A DNA stretch of 64,000 bases. Source: Macquaria australasica (Eukaryota > Chordata > Actinopteri > Centrarchiformes > Percichthyidae). A program made the translations under genes and the position numbers. The notes below the pieces were generated by a model, which worked only from the letters and a program-made list of their open reading frames with translations, searched no databases and was not told the DNA's origin. This document shows positions 43,455-57,000 of the stretch, piece by piece (positions within the stretch are counted from its first letter, which is position 1; every line of letters begins with the position of its first letter). The DNA is taken from contig SEMN01000125.1 of assembly GCA_005408345.1 (NCBI GenBank), positions 1,116,001 to 1,180,000 of the forward strand, given 5' to 3'.

Positions 43455-44052
43455 GGATAGCGCACCTTCTTCCCCCCGGAGCCTGAGGTGAGCCACAGAA
43501 GGTGTCTGCATGTTTCAGAAGCTGCTGACTCTCAGCTGCAGCAGCTAGAAACCTTTATATTTTATTTATAAATTGGTGTTTGTAGAATAACAGTTTAAAA
43601 GTACTGATTTCTATGAATACAGAACTGAATTTATATGATGTATGTTAAAGACTTTAAAGTAGTTTTCTGTACGTTTGAAGGACCATTCCAGTCAGTTTTC
43701 TTTTTCTTGAGCCACTGTACCTGTACAGTAAATTTTATGCAGTAAAACTAAATATGTCATGTTTGTTTTTCACTGTATTTGTTTTGTGTCAGTGTTGTGT
43801 GAGGCCTGCAGAGAGACGCGTACTGCTGGTGGTCTGTTGTACCAAATGACGGAGTACTTGCCAAAGAAAGTGACTTCTTACCTGCAGATCCCCTGCACTC
43901 TGCCTGTGGAGTCAGCCTGCTCTCTAGCCCAGAGGTACAGTGTACTAGCCTGTATTCTACCTGCTGCTACAATACCACATCCAAATTATTTCTAATGTGC
44001 TTTGGAGCCACTTTAGCATTCTCTGCTGCGATGGTTAAATCGCCTGACACTC
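43455..44052 (+). pseudogene. Fragment of the first PNPLA gene (end of exon 4 and exon 7)
   Basis: The sequence 43462-43700 matches 53755-54000 of the lipase gene at 51008 (last ~25 bases of exon 4, its donor changed from gtgaga to gtgagc, and the following intron). It then jumps directly to a match for 55470-55795, including a complete exon 7 (43793-43934, 142 bp, open frame, both splice sites kept). Exons 5 and 6 are missing. Exon 7 differs at His to Arg in the stretch CRETHTAGG. It cannot encode a lipase by itself and is a partial copy placed in the spacer of the inverted duplication. Confidence 0.88.
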
Positions 44053-45178
44053 GCATTCGGTCAGGTCCGCCTAAAAGGGCTGCACCACCCATCCATGTCG
44101 GCCTTAACCATCCTCTGGTGGTCGGTGTACGTGAGGAGGCGGTCATCGGTAAGACACCTGCAATGAGTGTAACCACCAAATTGTTCTTTGTACAGATTTT
44201 TTGACTATGGTTAACTGGTTATTTTATTGCTAATTAGTCCACTAACAAATGTGTCTTTTATATTTATAATGCACATACGTCACTTACTATCCAACATGTG
44301 ACTCTTTGGCATTAAATAGGGCAGAATTAATTCAGCAGATTTTTGAATGGAGTTTGGTCTGACATTATTTCGTGTTATTCCAGGCAAATTAAACCTGGTA
44401 AATGTCCCATGTTTTGGGATTTCAGATTTCCTTTTATTCATAGACTTGTTAAAGATGTTTAATGAAGACTAAACTCCATCGTCTCAGCTGGAATCAAGCC
44501 AGCTGATGGCGTTGCTGTGACTCACCTTGTCAGGTGGCAGGCATCTGGTTTGTTTATGATGATTGTATTGTTTGTGTTAATATGCTTTGGCAACGTTGTC
44601 TTGTATGCAGTCATGGCAACAAATTCATGTGAATTGAATTGTGTTATATAGTGTGTGTCTGGATGCTAGATGCTAAGTTGCTTTCACGGGAAGTCCAACA
44701 GCAGAAGATCCCTCTTGTAAATTTCTAACCACGGCGATACCACAGCGTTCACGGTGCAGAAATGAATGCTTTTAAGAGGAAGAAACTCTTAATTTCCTTC
44801 ACAGGGAATACCAAGGAAGAGAGCGTCCATTTTCCTGAGTTGACCTGGAGATGACACAGTAAACGGCATGTTGGTGAAATTTTATAGATGATTCTCTGAC
44901 GTCCCGTTGCAGGGAAGGCAGCATGGAGCTGCGCTACAGAAAGCTGACAGAAACGCTGAAGTAAAGAGTCGTGGTATGAAAGTTATGCACCGTCTCATTT
45001 AGGCGCATTGGTGTAAACTGGCAGGTTTTAGAGTGTTGCAGACCGTATTTATTTGAAAGTCTTTGAAACTCTCTGTGAATCTTTGGTGTAAACTCAAACG
45101 CCACCCATGAACACCTCACCGCCCCCCTTTTGAAAACTGTTTTTGCAAACAAAACATTGATGAAAAAGACACAAATGT
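44053..45178. other. Spacer sequence, no gene seen
   Basis: Homology to the lipase gene stops at about 44052. The remaining sequence up to the inner edge of the right arm contains no recognisable gene; the short G+C-richer piece 44053-44160 has an open frame on both strands without a family signature. Confidence 0.4.
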
Positions 45179-48100
45179 ACCTCCATACAAAGAGGACGGC
45201 CCGCTGGCAGAGAAAACCAGTGTAAATACGCCTGCATTCAACAAAGGACTCACATTAAATAAATCAGTGGTGCCATTTGCTACATATACCCTCATACCCC
45301 TTTGTTTTTGTTGTTTTGATCTTTTATCACAAGGACTCTGTTACTCTCTGTTCTCCATGGGAAGTGCTTTGTGGGTGAAATGTGGAGGGCTTCCGGCCTG
45401 ATTAGTGAATATTTTGTTTAGTTCACACTGTAGGTAATTGTCACTGATGCTGTTTCTTATAGGAAATACTTTAATTATTTATTCCATTAAAGAGACACGA
45501 TTATTTCAGAGAAATGAATGTCAGAAACTAAACTTTAGAGTTGTTACCTACACAAAAGGCATCTTCCATCAGTTGTCTTTTCTAGCTGTTATCTCCTTTG
45601 AACCAGGTGATTAATATATTTATAATCAGCAGTTGTCTGTGAATGAACTGATGGGTAGAAAATCAGTTTTGTCCGTACGAGTTGCTGAAGCGCTCGGTAA
45701 GGTAGGCGCCTGCTGTTATTGGAGGGTATTTGTTGGAGCCGTCGCAGCAGGTGATCAGAGCTGCATCTTCTGGATGGACGAAGAAGGCCAGAGACTGACG
45801 TGAGCTGGAGTCTCCAACAGGGGGCAGGAACACTCTGTGGAGCTGAGGGACAGGGGACAACTGCAATAAGAAGCTGTGACATTTTTGCATCATAGAAATC
45901 CTTTTTTGGTGACACTTAAAATGTAACTCCACCCTCAAATTCTGCTAGAACCCTCTCTCCCAGCAAATTTTAAAAATGCAACGAGTGAGGGAACAACTGT
46001 AGGAGTCGTGGCCTCGTGGCTACGTAGTGTGTGGGTCAAGGGACACGGAGGAGACTGACTGACACTGACTACAGTCTTTTTTAATATAAATTTCATGACG
46101 TAGACAGGTCCCAACCGGTTGACTCTGTCAGCATTGGCCTTGCAGGTTCAGGGCTGATTTGAAACAGTAGATGGTCTGTTGAGCCATTTTCAACCCATGA
46201 AATGTCAATTTTTTTAGTTTACAGCTCAAAAAACATGTTTAAGTTTGGAGAACCTCTTTAATGACTTTATACTGAACTCTAACTTGTATTTTTTATATCC
46301 TATGGTATTACTATTAATCTCCTTTAATAGTTCTAGTTAAGCTGAGATTTGTCTCATCCTAACAATTCTTGTTCTCGTTCTGTAGGTATGGCCACCTCTT
46401 AATCGCACATCTCAGATTCTTTTCAATCACAATGAAGTGAAACAAAATCTCCTGGTCTCCTGTTTTGTATGCTTTAACAGTTGTGCCACAAGCCAAACTG
46501 ATTTATTGACTGACCTATTGTATTTATTGATGGATTACTGTAAGTCATTCACTTACCTGTCATTTTATTGCACTTGCAAACAAACAGTTAAATCCACCAA
46601 AGATTTTTCATTCAGATGAGACATATTTGCAAAAATGTCCTCTCAACTCACCACAGAGACAAACTGATCGCTGGTCCAGCGCTGCATCAGGTCAGCGATA
46701 TTGACGAGGACCGCCCCGGGGATGCAGGGAGCACAGATAAATTCACCTGAACGTCTACGCACCTGAAGGGTAACAAGTTCACAGGTGGATTACATGCCTG
46801 TAACATATATCAAAAACAACAACAAATTTCCAGTTTGGTAACCCTCCACTTCAAAGAGGGTGGTGGTGGTGTTACCTGCAGACCTTTAGAGCCCTGAAAC
46901 AACAGGGTGATGCTGCCGTAGTCCGAATGCTCTCCACATCGTACCTGACCCTCCTTCGCTTTCTCGCCGTTTACTGGTGGGTAGTACAGCGACCGCAGTG
47001 TTGTGCCGTTCTCATCAGCTAGAGGAGACACACTGTTAAAACTTGCCTGGTGTATTAGTATCACAAGACTTTACATTGGGTGCAAGATTCAGTACTATAC
47101 TGGGAGTTACAAAGTATTTTTGGCTGTGGTATAAGAACAAGAAGGCTGTCTCAGGATATACTGTACATTGTTCCAGTAAATATGAGCCTGTGAAGTACAC
47201 GAAGGGTCTTATCTGTCTTCCAAGATGATGATTGGTTGGTGTTGTGTTGGTAACTGAACTCTGAATTTATTCTTTATTAATTTTACTTATCTTTAATGCC
47301 GTTGTTACTTGTATTATCTCTAATATTGAGTGATTACATTTGATGTTATTCACATCTATATATGAAGGGATCTTGTTTAAAAAGGTGCTATTATGTGTAA
47401 ACATTTAGTTGACTCGCTGATCTTTTTCCACCTTGAAAAAAGCCAAAAATTAGAAATGAAGTTCCTCCAAATATTGCATCATCACCTTAAATCAACATGT
47501 TTAGTACCCAAAAATCTGATATTATCTGACATCTTCCTTTACTGACAATGTGGAAGCCAGACACAGTGCTGCTGAGTGAGAAGACTGTTTGCTCATGTAG
47601 GCTGCATGCAAGGCCACAGGATTGACAATGTTAATTTAGAGAAAGTTTTTTAGTTTGAATTGCTCGTCAAGCTGGGAAATTGTGTGTTTTCACCTGCTCA
47701 GCAGAATACAGTGTTGTGAATGTGAGACAGGATGTGCCTGCAAAGCTCCACACATGCTCAGAAGACACTATGTAAACAAAGTGTTGCCACATATCAGCAG
47801 ATCTGGACTCATTGACTACCTTACATGACATGCAGCTTGAACCCAAGAGACAACACCACACTCCACAGCGAGTGTTTTTGTACGTACTCCCTATTAAACG
47901 GTGTGTGCTCAGGAACACCTCGGGGTCCAGACCCAGACTGTGGGCCATCACCCTCAGCACCCGCAGACTCAGCTCTTTGCAGCGCTGGAAGAAAGACGTG
48001 TGGACCTCCTGGAACCTGGTCACAGCACCTGACGGCCATTTCTACAGCAGAGGAGAATAGAATTAGAGCCTGACTGGTATTGGACTTGCAGGTCTAGACT

Positions 48101-50125
48101 GTACTCTTTATAATATAATTTACAGAGACCCAACAATTCCCACCTTGAGCAAGCACAAGGCAACAGTGGCAAGAAAAAAACATATCTAAATTCTAACAAT
48201 TTATCGGCCACAATTAATTTTTTTAGCATAAACACATAACATAAGCAAACATTTTTGATGAGGATTCCTTAAAATATGGACGGGGCAGGACACTTGAAAA
48301 ATAACAATGTAAAAATGTCATGGGGACACTGTTTCTAAATGACCTCAAACTTATCTTTGGCGGTTCTGTCTGCAATTTCCTTTTTCCTATATGTGCTGAT
48401 ACTGATATATCTGTGATAAATCAATATCAGCTGATAGTATTGGCAGACAAATGTATAATCAGGCTACAAATACAACAGAGTAGAACAGAACTTTGTCTTT
48501 TAAAATAATGGTTATTGAGTAACTTGTACTTTGACCTCCAAACTGATAAGATACAGAATAAAATGGGATCAATCTGCTAAGTAATAAATCCTGAGGTATG
48601 TCTGTTGTGTATAAAATTAATCTTTACTATGTCAGGGCGGAGTGAAGTAATGTTGAAGGACTCCTTTAGGTCTCCAGGTCGACGTGGATTCAACCTGAAA
48701 AACAGTTATTCGAGTTTAAAACGAGTAAATTGCGCAGATAAGAAGCGTGTTGATTTATCGTCTGATTCCTACCTCTCAGTCTCCAGAGACACCCAGCCGT
48801 GGTTAGGACTGTTGGCAAAGCTGCTCCTTCTGAAGGGTTGTTTCACTTCATCTGGCTGCAGGAAGAACTTCTTGGACACGTCCATAACATCATCCACCTA
48901 TCGTCCAAACACACCATCAGGAGAAAAGCACTTTCAGCAAAACTAAATGCTACTCGTCACTTTACCTGCTTTCCTCACCTCCTCCTGAGTGATCCCAGTG
49001 TTCTTCAGAAACACAAAACCAACTTCTGTAAAAGCTTTCTTCAACTCTTTGCTCAGCTTGTGAACGTGCTCGCCAGTAACATCTTTCTCACTCAGGCTGT
49101 ACGCGCCAAAGTCCACCACCGGGATGCTCATTTTACAAACAAACAAAAAACAAGTGAAAAAATGCAGAATTGCAGGATATCTCACACCACGAGCAGCCCG
49201 GGAGAATAAACAGCTACGGCCGTGTTCGGTCGCCTGTGGTGGCCGGCTGCAGTACAGGTCATAAACCCCGCCCCCTCCACATGGGCCAAACTTAAAAGTC
49301 AAGGTACATGTCCAATAACTGATGGTTTCTGTCATTTTAGGTAGTTTTTCTGATATAATTTTGGTTTCAATTAATTATTTGATGATATAAAAAGGGGGTG
49401 AGATGTCATGATTGACATGATTGACACACCAAATGATGCATTTCACAAATAACCAACACTGATATTTTTACAGTAATCAGAGACATATGGGCAGGGAGGA
49501 AAAGAGACACTATGGTCCAGAATTGGGCCTTATAAAATATTTTCCCACAGTCTCTTGGACTTGGCCCCAGGAAAGGAGTTGGACAGTCAGGTACTTTTTT
49601 TTTTAGTTTTTATTATTGGACTGATATTTCTCTTTTTGATCTTTAGAACAGTGGATCACAGATTAGACCTATACTCTTGTTCTTGTAGATCATAAATGCC
49701 TCTCTTTCAATTGTGGGAAGAATAACTGGTGCAGTCATTCTGGACTCACACGATGACTTCAGTCTGACGAAGGTCAGAAAAAGGTTTAAGAAGGGTGAGT
49801 AGGATTTTTTTTAACCTGTTTTCAGTACAGTTATATCTTATGATTTGAATATATATATGTATTTTTTATCTATATTTTTTTAGCTGGACCTTTTAAAATA
49901 TGAGGTGGCAGCTGGAGCCATATGTGACAAGGGACACTGGACACTCGTAAATAATCTTAAATGTTAACAGATTTAGATGCAACCATGAGACCATCTGGTG
50001 TACGATGGGTTGGCTATAATTTATTATTGCATTTCTGTAGATCATGTATCTTAAGGAGATGAGGTCCTTGTTTGTGGACCTCAAGACCAAATAAATCATT
50101 GCAAAGATGTAACAAGGTGAGTTAA
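45179..50125 (-). repeat. Right arm of the large inverted duplication
   Basis: Reverse complement of 33505-34430 joined to 36020-40033. It includes the complete oxygenase copy B, a piece of the nucb2 3' UTR (45298-45610) and the upstream flank (49240-50125). It lacks the 1.59 kb insertion present in the left arm and the nucb2 last-exon piece beyond 40033. Confidence 0.88.
45663..49131 (-). CDS. Copy B: 2OG-Fe(II) oxygenase, isopenicillin-N-synthase-like
   Basis: Intact gene of seven exons on the minus strand: 49131-48979, 48897-48773, 48694-48628, 48041-47888, 47018-46876, 46762-46652, 45860-45663; 316 aa. Start ATG at 49131 (MSIPVVDFGAY). Residues 1-115 cover the N-terminal DIOX_N-type region and 165-290 the double-stranded beta-helix core, with iron ligands H197-x-D199 and H259 and the 2-oxoglutarate contact R272-x-S274. 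Full ligand set and normal length predict an active, soluble, cytosolic non-haem iron dioxygenase. Enzymes of this family oxidise small molecules (plant hormone, flavonoid and antibiotic pathways); the substrate in fish cannot be told from sequence. No signal peptide or membrane segment is seen. AATAAA on the minus strand at 45483-45478 lies within sequence derived from the nucb2 3' UTR. This is the only copy of the three with a start codon and all exons. Confidence 0.88.
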
Positions 50126-51007
50126 CATAAATATGTAACATTCTTACACTTTAAAAAAATATTCAAACCAGAGCTGGCATGTTGCCTATTCTGTAAAGTA
50201 TTTGATTTTGGTGGATCGGGCAGCCAGTATTGCCAGAATACATTGTAAAGTTACAGTAGATATTGTATTGTAAAGCATTATATAGTATGGCTACTGTAAG
50301 AGCAACATTTAATATTACCATATATAGGCATGTAATGTCCTGCTGTTGAAAGGGTATTCTGCTGTATTCCTGTGTGCAAGTTTTAATCTGACCTGAAGTA
50401 CTCTGGACGCTTTGTTGCAACTATAACTATGTGTCTGTATCTGTTCTTCCTGGTCAGACTCACCAAGTACACCCCGGTGTATGAGCTCTGTCCTTTCAGC
50501 TGAAATAGATTGACTCTGATTGCTCTTCATTATTCTGCTTTATTAAATACACAAAAGACAACTGTTTGTTGTATCATCATTTTATTTGTTCATTTCTCCC
50601 CAAGGAAATACATAATTTCCACCACAGCTACCATATATAATACCTCATTTGGCTCACATTTTGGATACATTCAGGTTTTATTATTAAGCGTTTGCTATTG
50701 GGACACGACACACTCACGCACGGGAATATCATCAGTTAATTGAACACCTGTCAAACCGGAACACCGGTGGTGAGTTGCGACCCCATTCTGCTGTCATGTG
50801 ACCTTTCCATCCAATAGGAAAAGGGATCCTAATGATACAAAATTACTTAAGACTTGATTATCTTGTCACCTCTGAATGATGTTTGCAGGTGATGTGAAGG
50901 TGGCAGTTGGCCAACATTTCACGTTTGAACAAGTTAGTTTCACAAGTTAGTTTCTGAGGGTGATTTGTACAGTGTGGCCTCTTGTTGGTGGAGTCGCACC
51001 TGACAAG
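50126..51007. promoter_or_regulatory. 5' flank of the first PNPLA gene
   Basis: Non-coding sequence between the outer end of the inverted duplication and the lipase start codon. It shares a short piece (tcacctctgaatg, about 50865) with the flank of the second lipase gene (tacctctgaatg, about 59170), suggesting a duplicated 5' UTR/promoter segment. No TATA box is evident. Confidence 0.4.
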
Positions 51008-54000
51008 ATGTTTGATATGAAGACAGAATGGAGCATCTCCTTTGCAGGATGCGGTTTTATGGGGATGTATTATGTTGGTGCCACCAGCTGTATCCTTGAG
51101 CGGTTCCCTCGCTTCATACAAGACGCCTCTAAACTCTGTGGAGCGTCTGCAGGTGCTTTGATGGCTGTTGTTCTTAGTGTTGGGATCCCCCTAGGTGAGT
51201 TGTGGGGCCGTTCTCGACTGACCAAACTTCTTTCAAAAATCGGTCATTTTAACGCTGCGGTGGTTATTAGCAAATGTATTAGGTTAAATGAAAAAATATT
51301 CAAGATGTAATTTAAGTTACTACATTTTATTATATAATTCGGCATAGATCTAATGCACCAAGCAGCATTGTACTTTGATTAATCTCCAATGTCAATGCCA
51401 CTATCAACACTATGGATGTATTTTTTAACATACACATTCTAGTTTATTTGTTTTGCCTTAATTACTACAAGATATTGATTTTGTAATTGCCTTTCCAGGT
51501 GTTTCCTCTGCCTCTTCCATGAGAGATTCATTGTGGCCACTTCATAACATATCACTGCTTGTGCCCACATTGACCTCAGTCTCTTCATGGACCAGAAAGG
51601 CTAGGCTGACATTTTGAAATTTGGATTGTTTATTTGATTGATTGATTTTCTTTTATTTTTATGTCATGCACACAAAGTGCCCAACACTGAAGGGTTTACA
51701 AGACACCAAAAGTACAGTTGCAGTGGTCAAACTTCAATAAAACTTCACATGTTAAATCAAATGAGGCAATCTAACTTAAGTCCTTAGTTGACAGAATCAC
51801 TTCTGTTTGTAAGATCTATACAGTCATGATTAACCAGGACTTTTACTTCTGTTTTCATCTACCGCGTGGGCTTCTAAACATGTAAAAATGTCTGCACTTG
51901 AATGGATCCTACATTTTTGTTTTTATTTCAAAAAATATATATATTTACTGTTTACTGTATTTGTGTGCTCTAATTATAGAGCTGCAGTTCAGCATTTCTA
52001 CCAAGCATTACTGTGTTCCTCTGTGCAGAGAAATGCTGTGCTGATTTGATGTTCTTTGCCAAAGAGGGCAGGAAGCACAAACTGGGGCCCCTGCACCCAG
52101 CTTACAACCTGCTGCAGATCGTGCAGGACTCTCTGGTGGGGAGCCTTCCTGAAGACGCCCACGTTCGAGCCTCTGGGAAGCTCTGCGTGTCCCTGACCAG
52201 AGTGTCTGATGGGAAGAACGTACTAGTGTCAGAGTTTGACAGCAGAGAGGAGCTCATTCAGGTGTATTTTAGTTTGGGAGTTAAGATGACCCTTTTGTCT
52301 TCTGAGGTCAGGATACAGTTGAGTGTGTTTAATGGCCAACATGATAAGTAGCCCCCCAAAAAGGAGTAGATCTGTGATGATAGTCATTGTTGTTTTTAGT
52401 TATGTTTCAGATTGTGAAACGCTGACTAGACAGATGTTTTGAATTTGAGGAAATGGAGGAGGAATATGTGAGGGCCGTAATGGGAACTACCCTCCTTTAC
52501 CAGAAATGGAGATGTGATTCTGCTGTTCTATCAGGGTAGTAGTGCAAGTGTTGTAACTTTTTATATAATTTTGTTTGGTGGTTTGATATTTTTATTTTTT
52601 TTTAGATACCATTACTCCATTGTTTGTGTTTTTCTACCTAATATGCAGTAATATCTGCCTTTTCCAGGCCCTTCTATGCAGCTGCTTCGTCCCTTTCTAC
52701 TGTGGTGTTATTCCACCCACTTACCGTGGAGTGGTGAGTGCACCAGCAAGCAGTTATACTTATCTAGGACATGCAAACTTTTCTCCTAAGCTAGGATGTT
52801 TATGGCGAGCTTCACTCGGCATCATTTAGCACTTGTTATGACGACCAATTTACCTTGAAACTGCATCTAGGCAGAGTTCAAGAGGAAGACGTTGAATGCA
52901 AAATTATTAAAACTAAATTAAAGCAAGATATTAACTGTTTGAGTCTAGCACATTCAGATTTGATGCATATGTTTCTCAACCTCAGCTTCGTTGTATTGTG
53001 GCCACTAGTACAAAGTACACAACCCAAAATGTTCAAACTGCCCTCAAATTCAAATTCAGGCATTTTTAGGCATGTATGCACATTACCAGGCTGATATGAT
53101 CTGATATATCCTATTTATTTTAATCAGGTTTCAACACATTGTAACTTTGAATTGCACCAAGTAACCAGAAAAACGGAGACTCTTGAATTTTAATGTGATG
53201 CAACACACAAACCCTGCAGTAAATACCTTACAGAAAAGTGACAAAATATATAGCAAAACATTAGGCCACAAACAGCCTCCAACATTTCTAGAGCTGAATC
53301 TTTTGACACATTGTCAACAATAACAGTTTTATTGATACAGGACTGTTGGATTGCATTATAATGTACAGGGGGTTGTATTTCATTCATGTGCTTCAAACAT
53401 CATACTTCCTCAAGATTAACGTGTCGAATTGATTTTAGTTCATCACTGCATCTTTATGAAAACGGTGTACTTAATATCTTGGACAGTGTTCATTAATCTT
53501 AATATTTGAGAACATGAATACATTTCTGGCTCTGCCCACTGATCAGCACCCTCCCTTTCCCATTCAGCATTACGTGGATGGTGCCATCAGTGATAACCTG
53601 CCTCAGTGTCACCTGAAAAACACAATCACGTTCTCCGCGTATGCTGGCGAGAGTGATCTCTGCCCACGAGCGAGCACGCTCAACATCCACGAGGTGCGCT
53701 TCAACAATGTCAGCATCCAGGTCAACTCGGAGAACCTGTGCAGAGTGACCAGCACCTTCTTCCCCCCGGAGCCTGAGGTGAGACACAGAAGGTGTCTGCA
53801 TGTTTCAGAAGCTGCTGACTCTCAGCTGCAGCAGCTAGAAACCTTTATATTTCATTTATACATTGGTGTTTGTAGAATAACTGTTTAAAAGTATTGATTT
53901 CTATGAATACAGAACTGAATGTATATGATGTATGTTAAAGACTTTAAAGTAGTTTTCTGTATGTTTTGAAGGACCATTCCAGTTTTCTTTTTCTTGTTTC

Positions 54001-57000
54001 AGCCCATTACCCCAAATCACATATTTCATATCAGTGCCAGCCTTCTAGGATATGAACCTTATGGTTTATACTTTTTAAAAATGTATTTATCAGCCATTTG
54101 AGCAGCCATTGTTTTCCAATTATTTCCATTGGTTTCCATTCTTTTCAGTAATGATGATATTGATAAATAGTGGTGCACAAAGTCTGTCATGCAACTATTT
54201 TGTTTATCTGGGATATCTCCGAGCATAGAAAAGCCATGAACATACATGTGCCCCACATACCTGGAATATGCTTCAACAAAACTTTAAGTTAAGAGACAAT
54301 TCCAAGGTTAAATTGCTAATCTTATTGATTGTAACTGTCAATTTTTCCCCTTGTTTCTTGTCATTGATCTAACCACGATTCTTCCTTTATTGCTATTTGA
54401 TTTTAGTTCTGTCTGCATTTATTGTATGTACCACTGCACCATTGAAATGTATTGAGGTTTTAAATAATAAAAGGTAAGCAAGGCCGTTCAACAGATGCTC
54501 GTGAAGGTCATGAAGGAGTCAAAGCAGTACTGGGAAAGTAAAGATCCCTCTACAGTCGGACAAAGGTTACATTAAAATGAGTTTAAGCCTAATTCTGAGA
54601 CTAATATATGCTATTTGATGATTTTCAACACTAACCAATAACCACACATTCAGACCACCCATTGCTGCTTTGCTGCTTCTCCTTTCCAAAGGAGGTGAAT
54701 ACATGATTCAAAATTTTCTTTTTGTCCTGCCTCAACCAAAACATGGCTGAGATGCATTATGCCTCCTTTCTGCCCTCTGCTGGTCAGAAATTGACTATTG
54801 CAACCTTAAATATAAAGCACAAAAACTCTGAAGCCAGTCTTCTATTTATTTTGATACCAACAGACAGTGAAATATTGCAATATTATATAGATTAAGCAGA
54901 TTTAGCATGCATCCTCACCAAGCACCTCTTGGATTTTTTTTTTTAATTTTTTTTTTTATAGGCAATGGCTGAAATCTGCCAGAATGGCTACATAGATGCG
55001 CTCCGCTTCCTGCAAGAGAACAGTAAGGACATCGTGCCATAATTACTGAATATGCATGTAAACAGAAGGTTGGGAAGAAAAGTTATTAGCTGATGGTGGG
55101 TAATCCAGCTGCTTCTTACTGCAGAAATCATCTCACTATGATTGCCCATCACAGATCTGATTAGCAGTGAGGGTCCCCTGAGAAGTGTGGAGATGGATGG
55201 ACCCAAACCTGCTTGTTGTGAGCTGCTGGAGGAGCCGGCTGAAGCTGAGGAGTCCAAGGAGAGCACACAACAGAATGGACTGAAACCACTTGAAGAGCAC
55301 TGGTGGCTGGATACACAGCTCATAGAACGCCTCCCAGTTGACATTAAAAAGGGTAAGGACATAAGTCATTGAAGGGTGACTGACATGGTGGTGATCATTG
55401 GCGAAATCCTCCTTGTTTGGGCAAAAAACAGCAGTACAAATAGGACTAAACTATAGGAATATTTCAATGAGCCACTGTACCTGTACAGTAAATTTAATGC
55501 AGTAAAACTAAATGTCATGTTTGTTTTTCACTATTTGTTTTGTGTCAGTGTTGTGTGAGGCCTGCAGAGAGACGCATACTGCTGGTGGTCTGTTGTACCA
55601 AATGACGGAGTACTTGCCAAAGAAAGTGACTTCTTACCTGCAGATCCCCTGCACTCTGCCTGTGGAGTCAGCCTGCTCTCTAGCCCAGAGGTACAGTGTA
55701 CTAGCCTGTATTCTACCTGCTGCTACAATACCACATCCAAATTATTTCTAATGTGCTTTGGAGCCACTTTAGCATTCTCTGCTGCGATTGTTAAATCGCC
55801 TGACACTATCTTTATCAATTTCAACTAATGTGGAAGCATGAAAATCCCCAAAACATAAATAAGATTTTTGACCATCAGCGAAACAAAATGTCTGTTCTTC
55901 ACAATAACGGCTTTTACAATTACTAATATTTGCGGCTTTCACTCAAGTCAAATTTTAACGTAGGATTTGTAATAGATTATTTACCCCTTTTTTTTAGTGG
56001 TAGTGCTGATTTTTATTTACGTAAAAAGATCTTAGTATTTTTTTCTACCACTGCCAATATGGACTCACTAAGACTTTGACTGTTGCTTTTTAGACTTGTG
56101 GACTGGATCCCAGATGTACCAAGGGACATGAGCTGGCTCTATGGCATGGCTGGGGATGTATACGAACAAGCTTGGAAGGGCAAGGTGGAGGACTATGACG
56201 GGTAATCACTTCTCCTGTCCAGATCTTCTTAAATGTCAAAGTAAAAAAAAGTCAGTCTGCTTTATTGTCAATTCTATAGCATGTACAAGACATAGAGGAT
56301 TGAAATTGCGTTACTCTCAAACCCTTGGTGCAAACAACAAGCTAAGAACATAAGAAAACATAATATAACCAACTAAGAGCAAACAAGGCATAGCATAAAA
56401 CACCCAATTTAAAAACAAATAAAACTTGGCATAAGGACCATGACAGATGTAAATCTGAGTTTGGATCATGCAAAGTATCAGTGCAAATATATGATATTAG
56501 TGCAAATAGAATTGGCTTATACACTGGTGAAAGTGAATGTTGTGCATGTGCAGTTCCTGAGGCTAATCGAGTTCAGTGTTGTGGGTCAGTGTGCAGGGTT
56601 CAGGAGGCGGAGGGGGGGGGGGGGGGCAGAGCAGGGAGAGAGAGTTCAGCATCCTGAACTAATCTATGGACGAAGCTGTTCTTCAATCTGCTAGTCCTGG
56701 CTCACAGGCTCCGTAGTCTCTTTCCTGATGGCAGCAAGCTAAAGAAGCTGTGTGACGGGTGGGTGGGGTCCCCTGCGATGCAGAGGGCTTTTCGGGAGAG
56801 ACGTGAACTATAAATGTCTTGGAGGGAGGGGAGAGAGGCACCGACGATCTTCTCGGCTGCCCGCACGATGCGCTGTAGGGTCTTCCAGCTGGACGCGGTG
56901 CAGGTGCCGTACCACACGGTGATGCCGCTGGTCAGAATGCTCTCGATGGTGCCTCTATAAAAGGTGTGCATGATGGGGGGGCCGAGGCTCTAGCTCTTCT

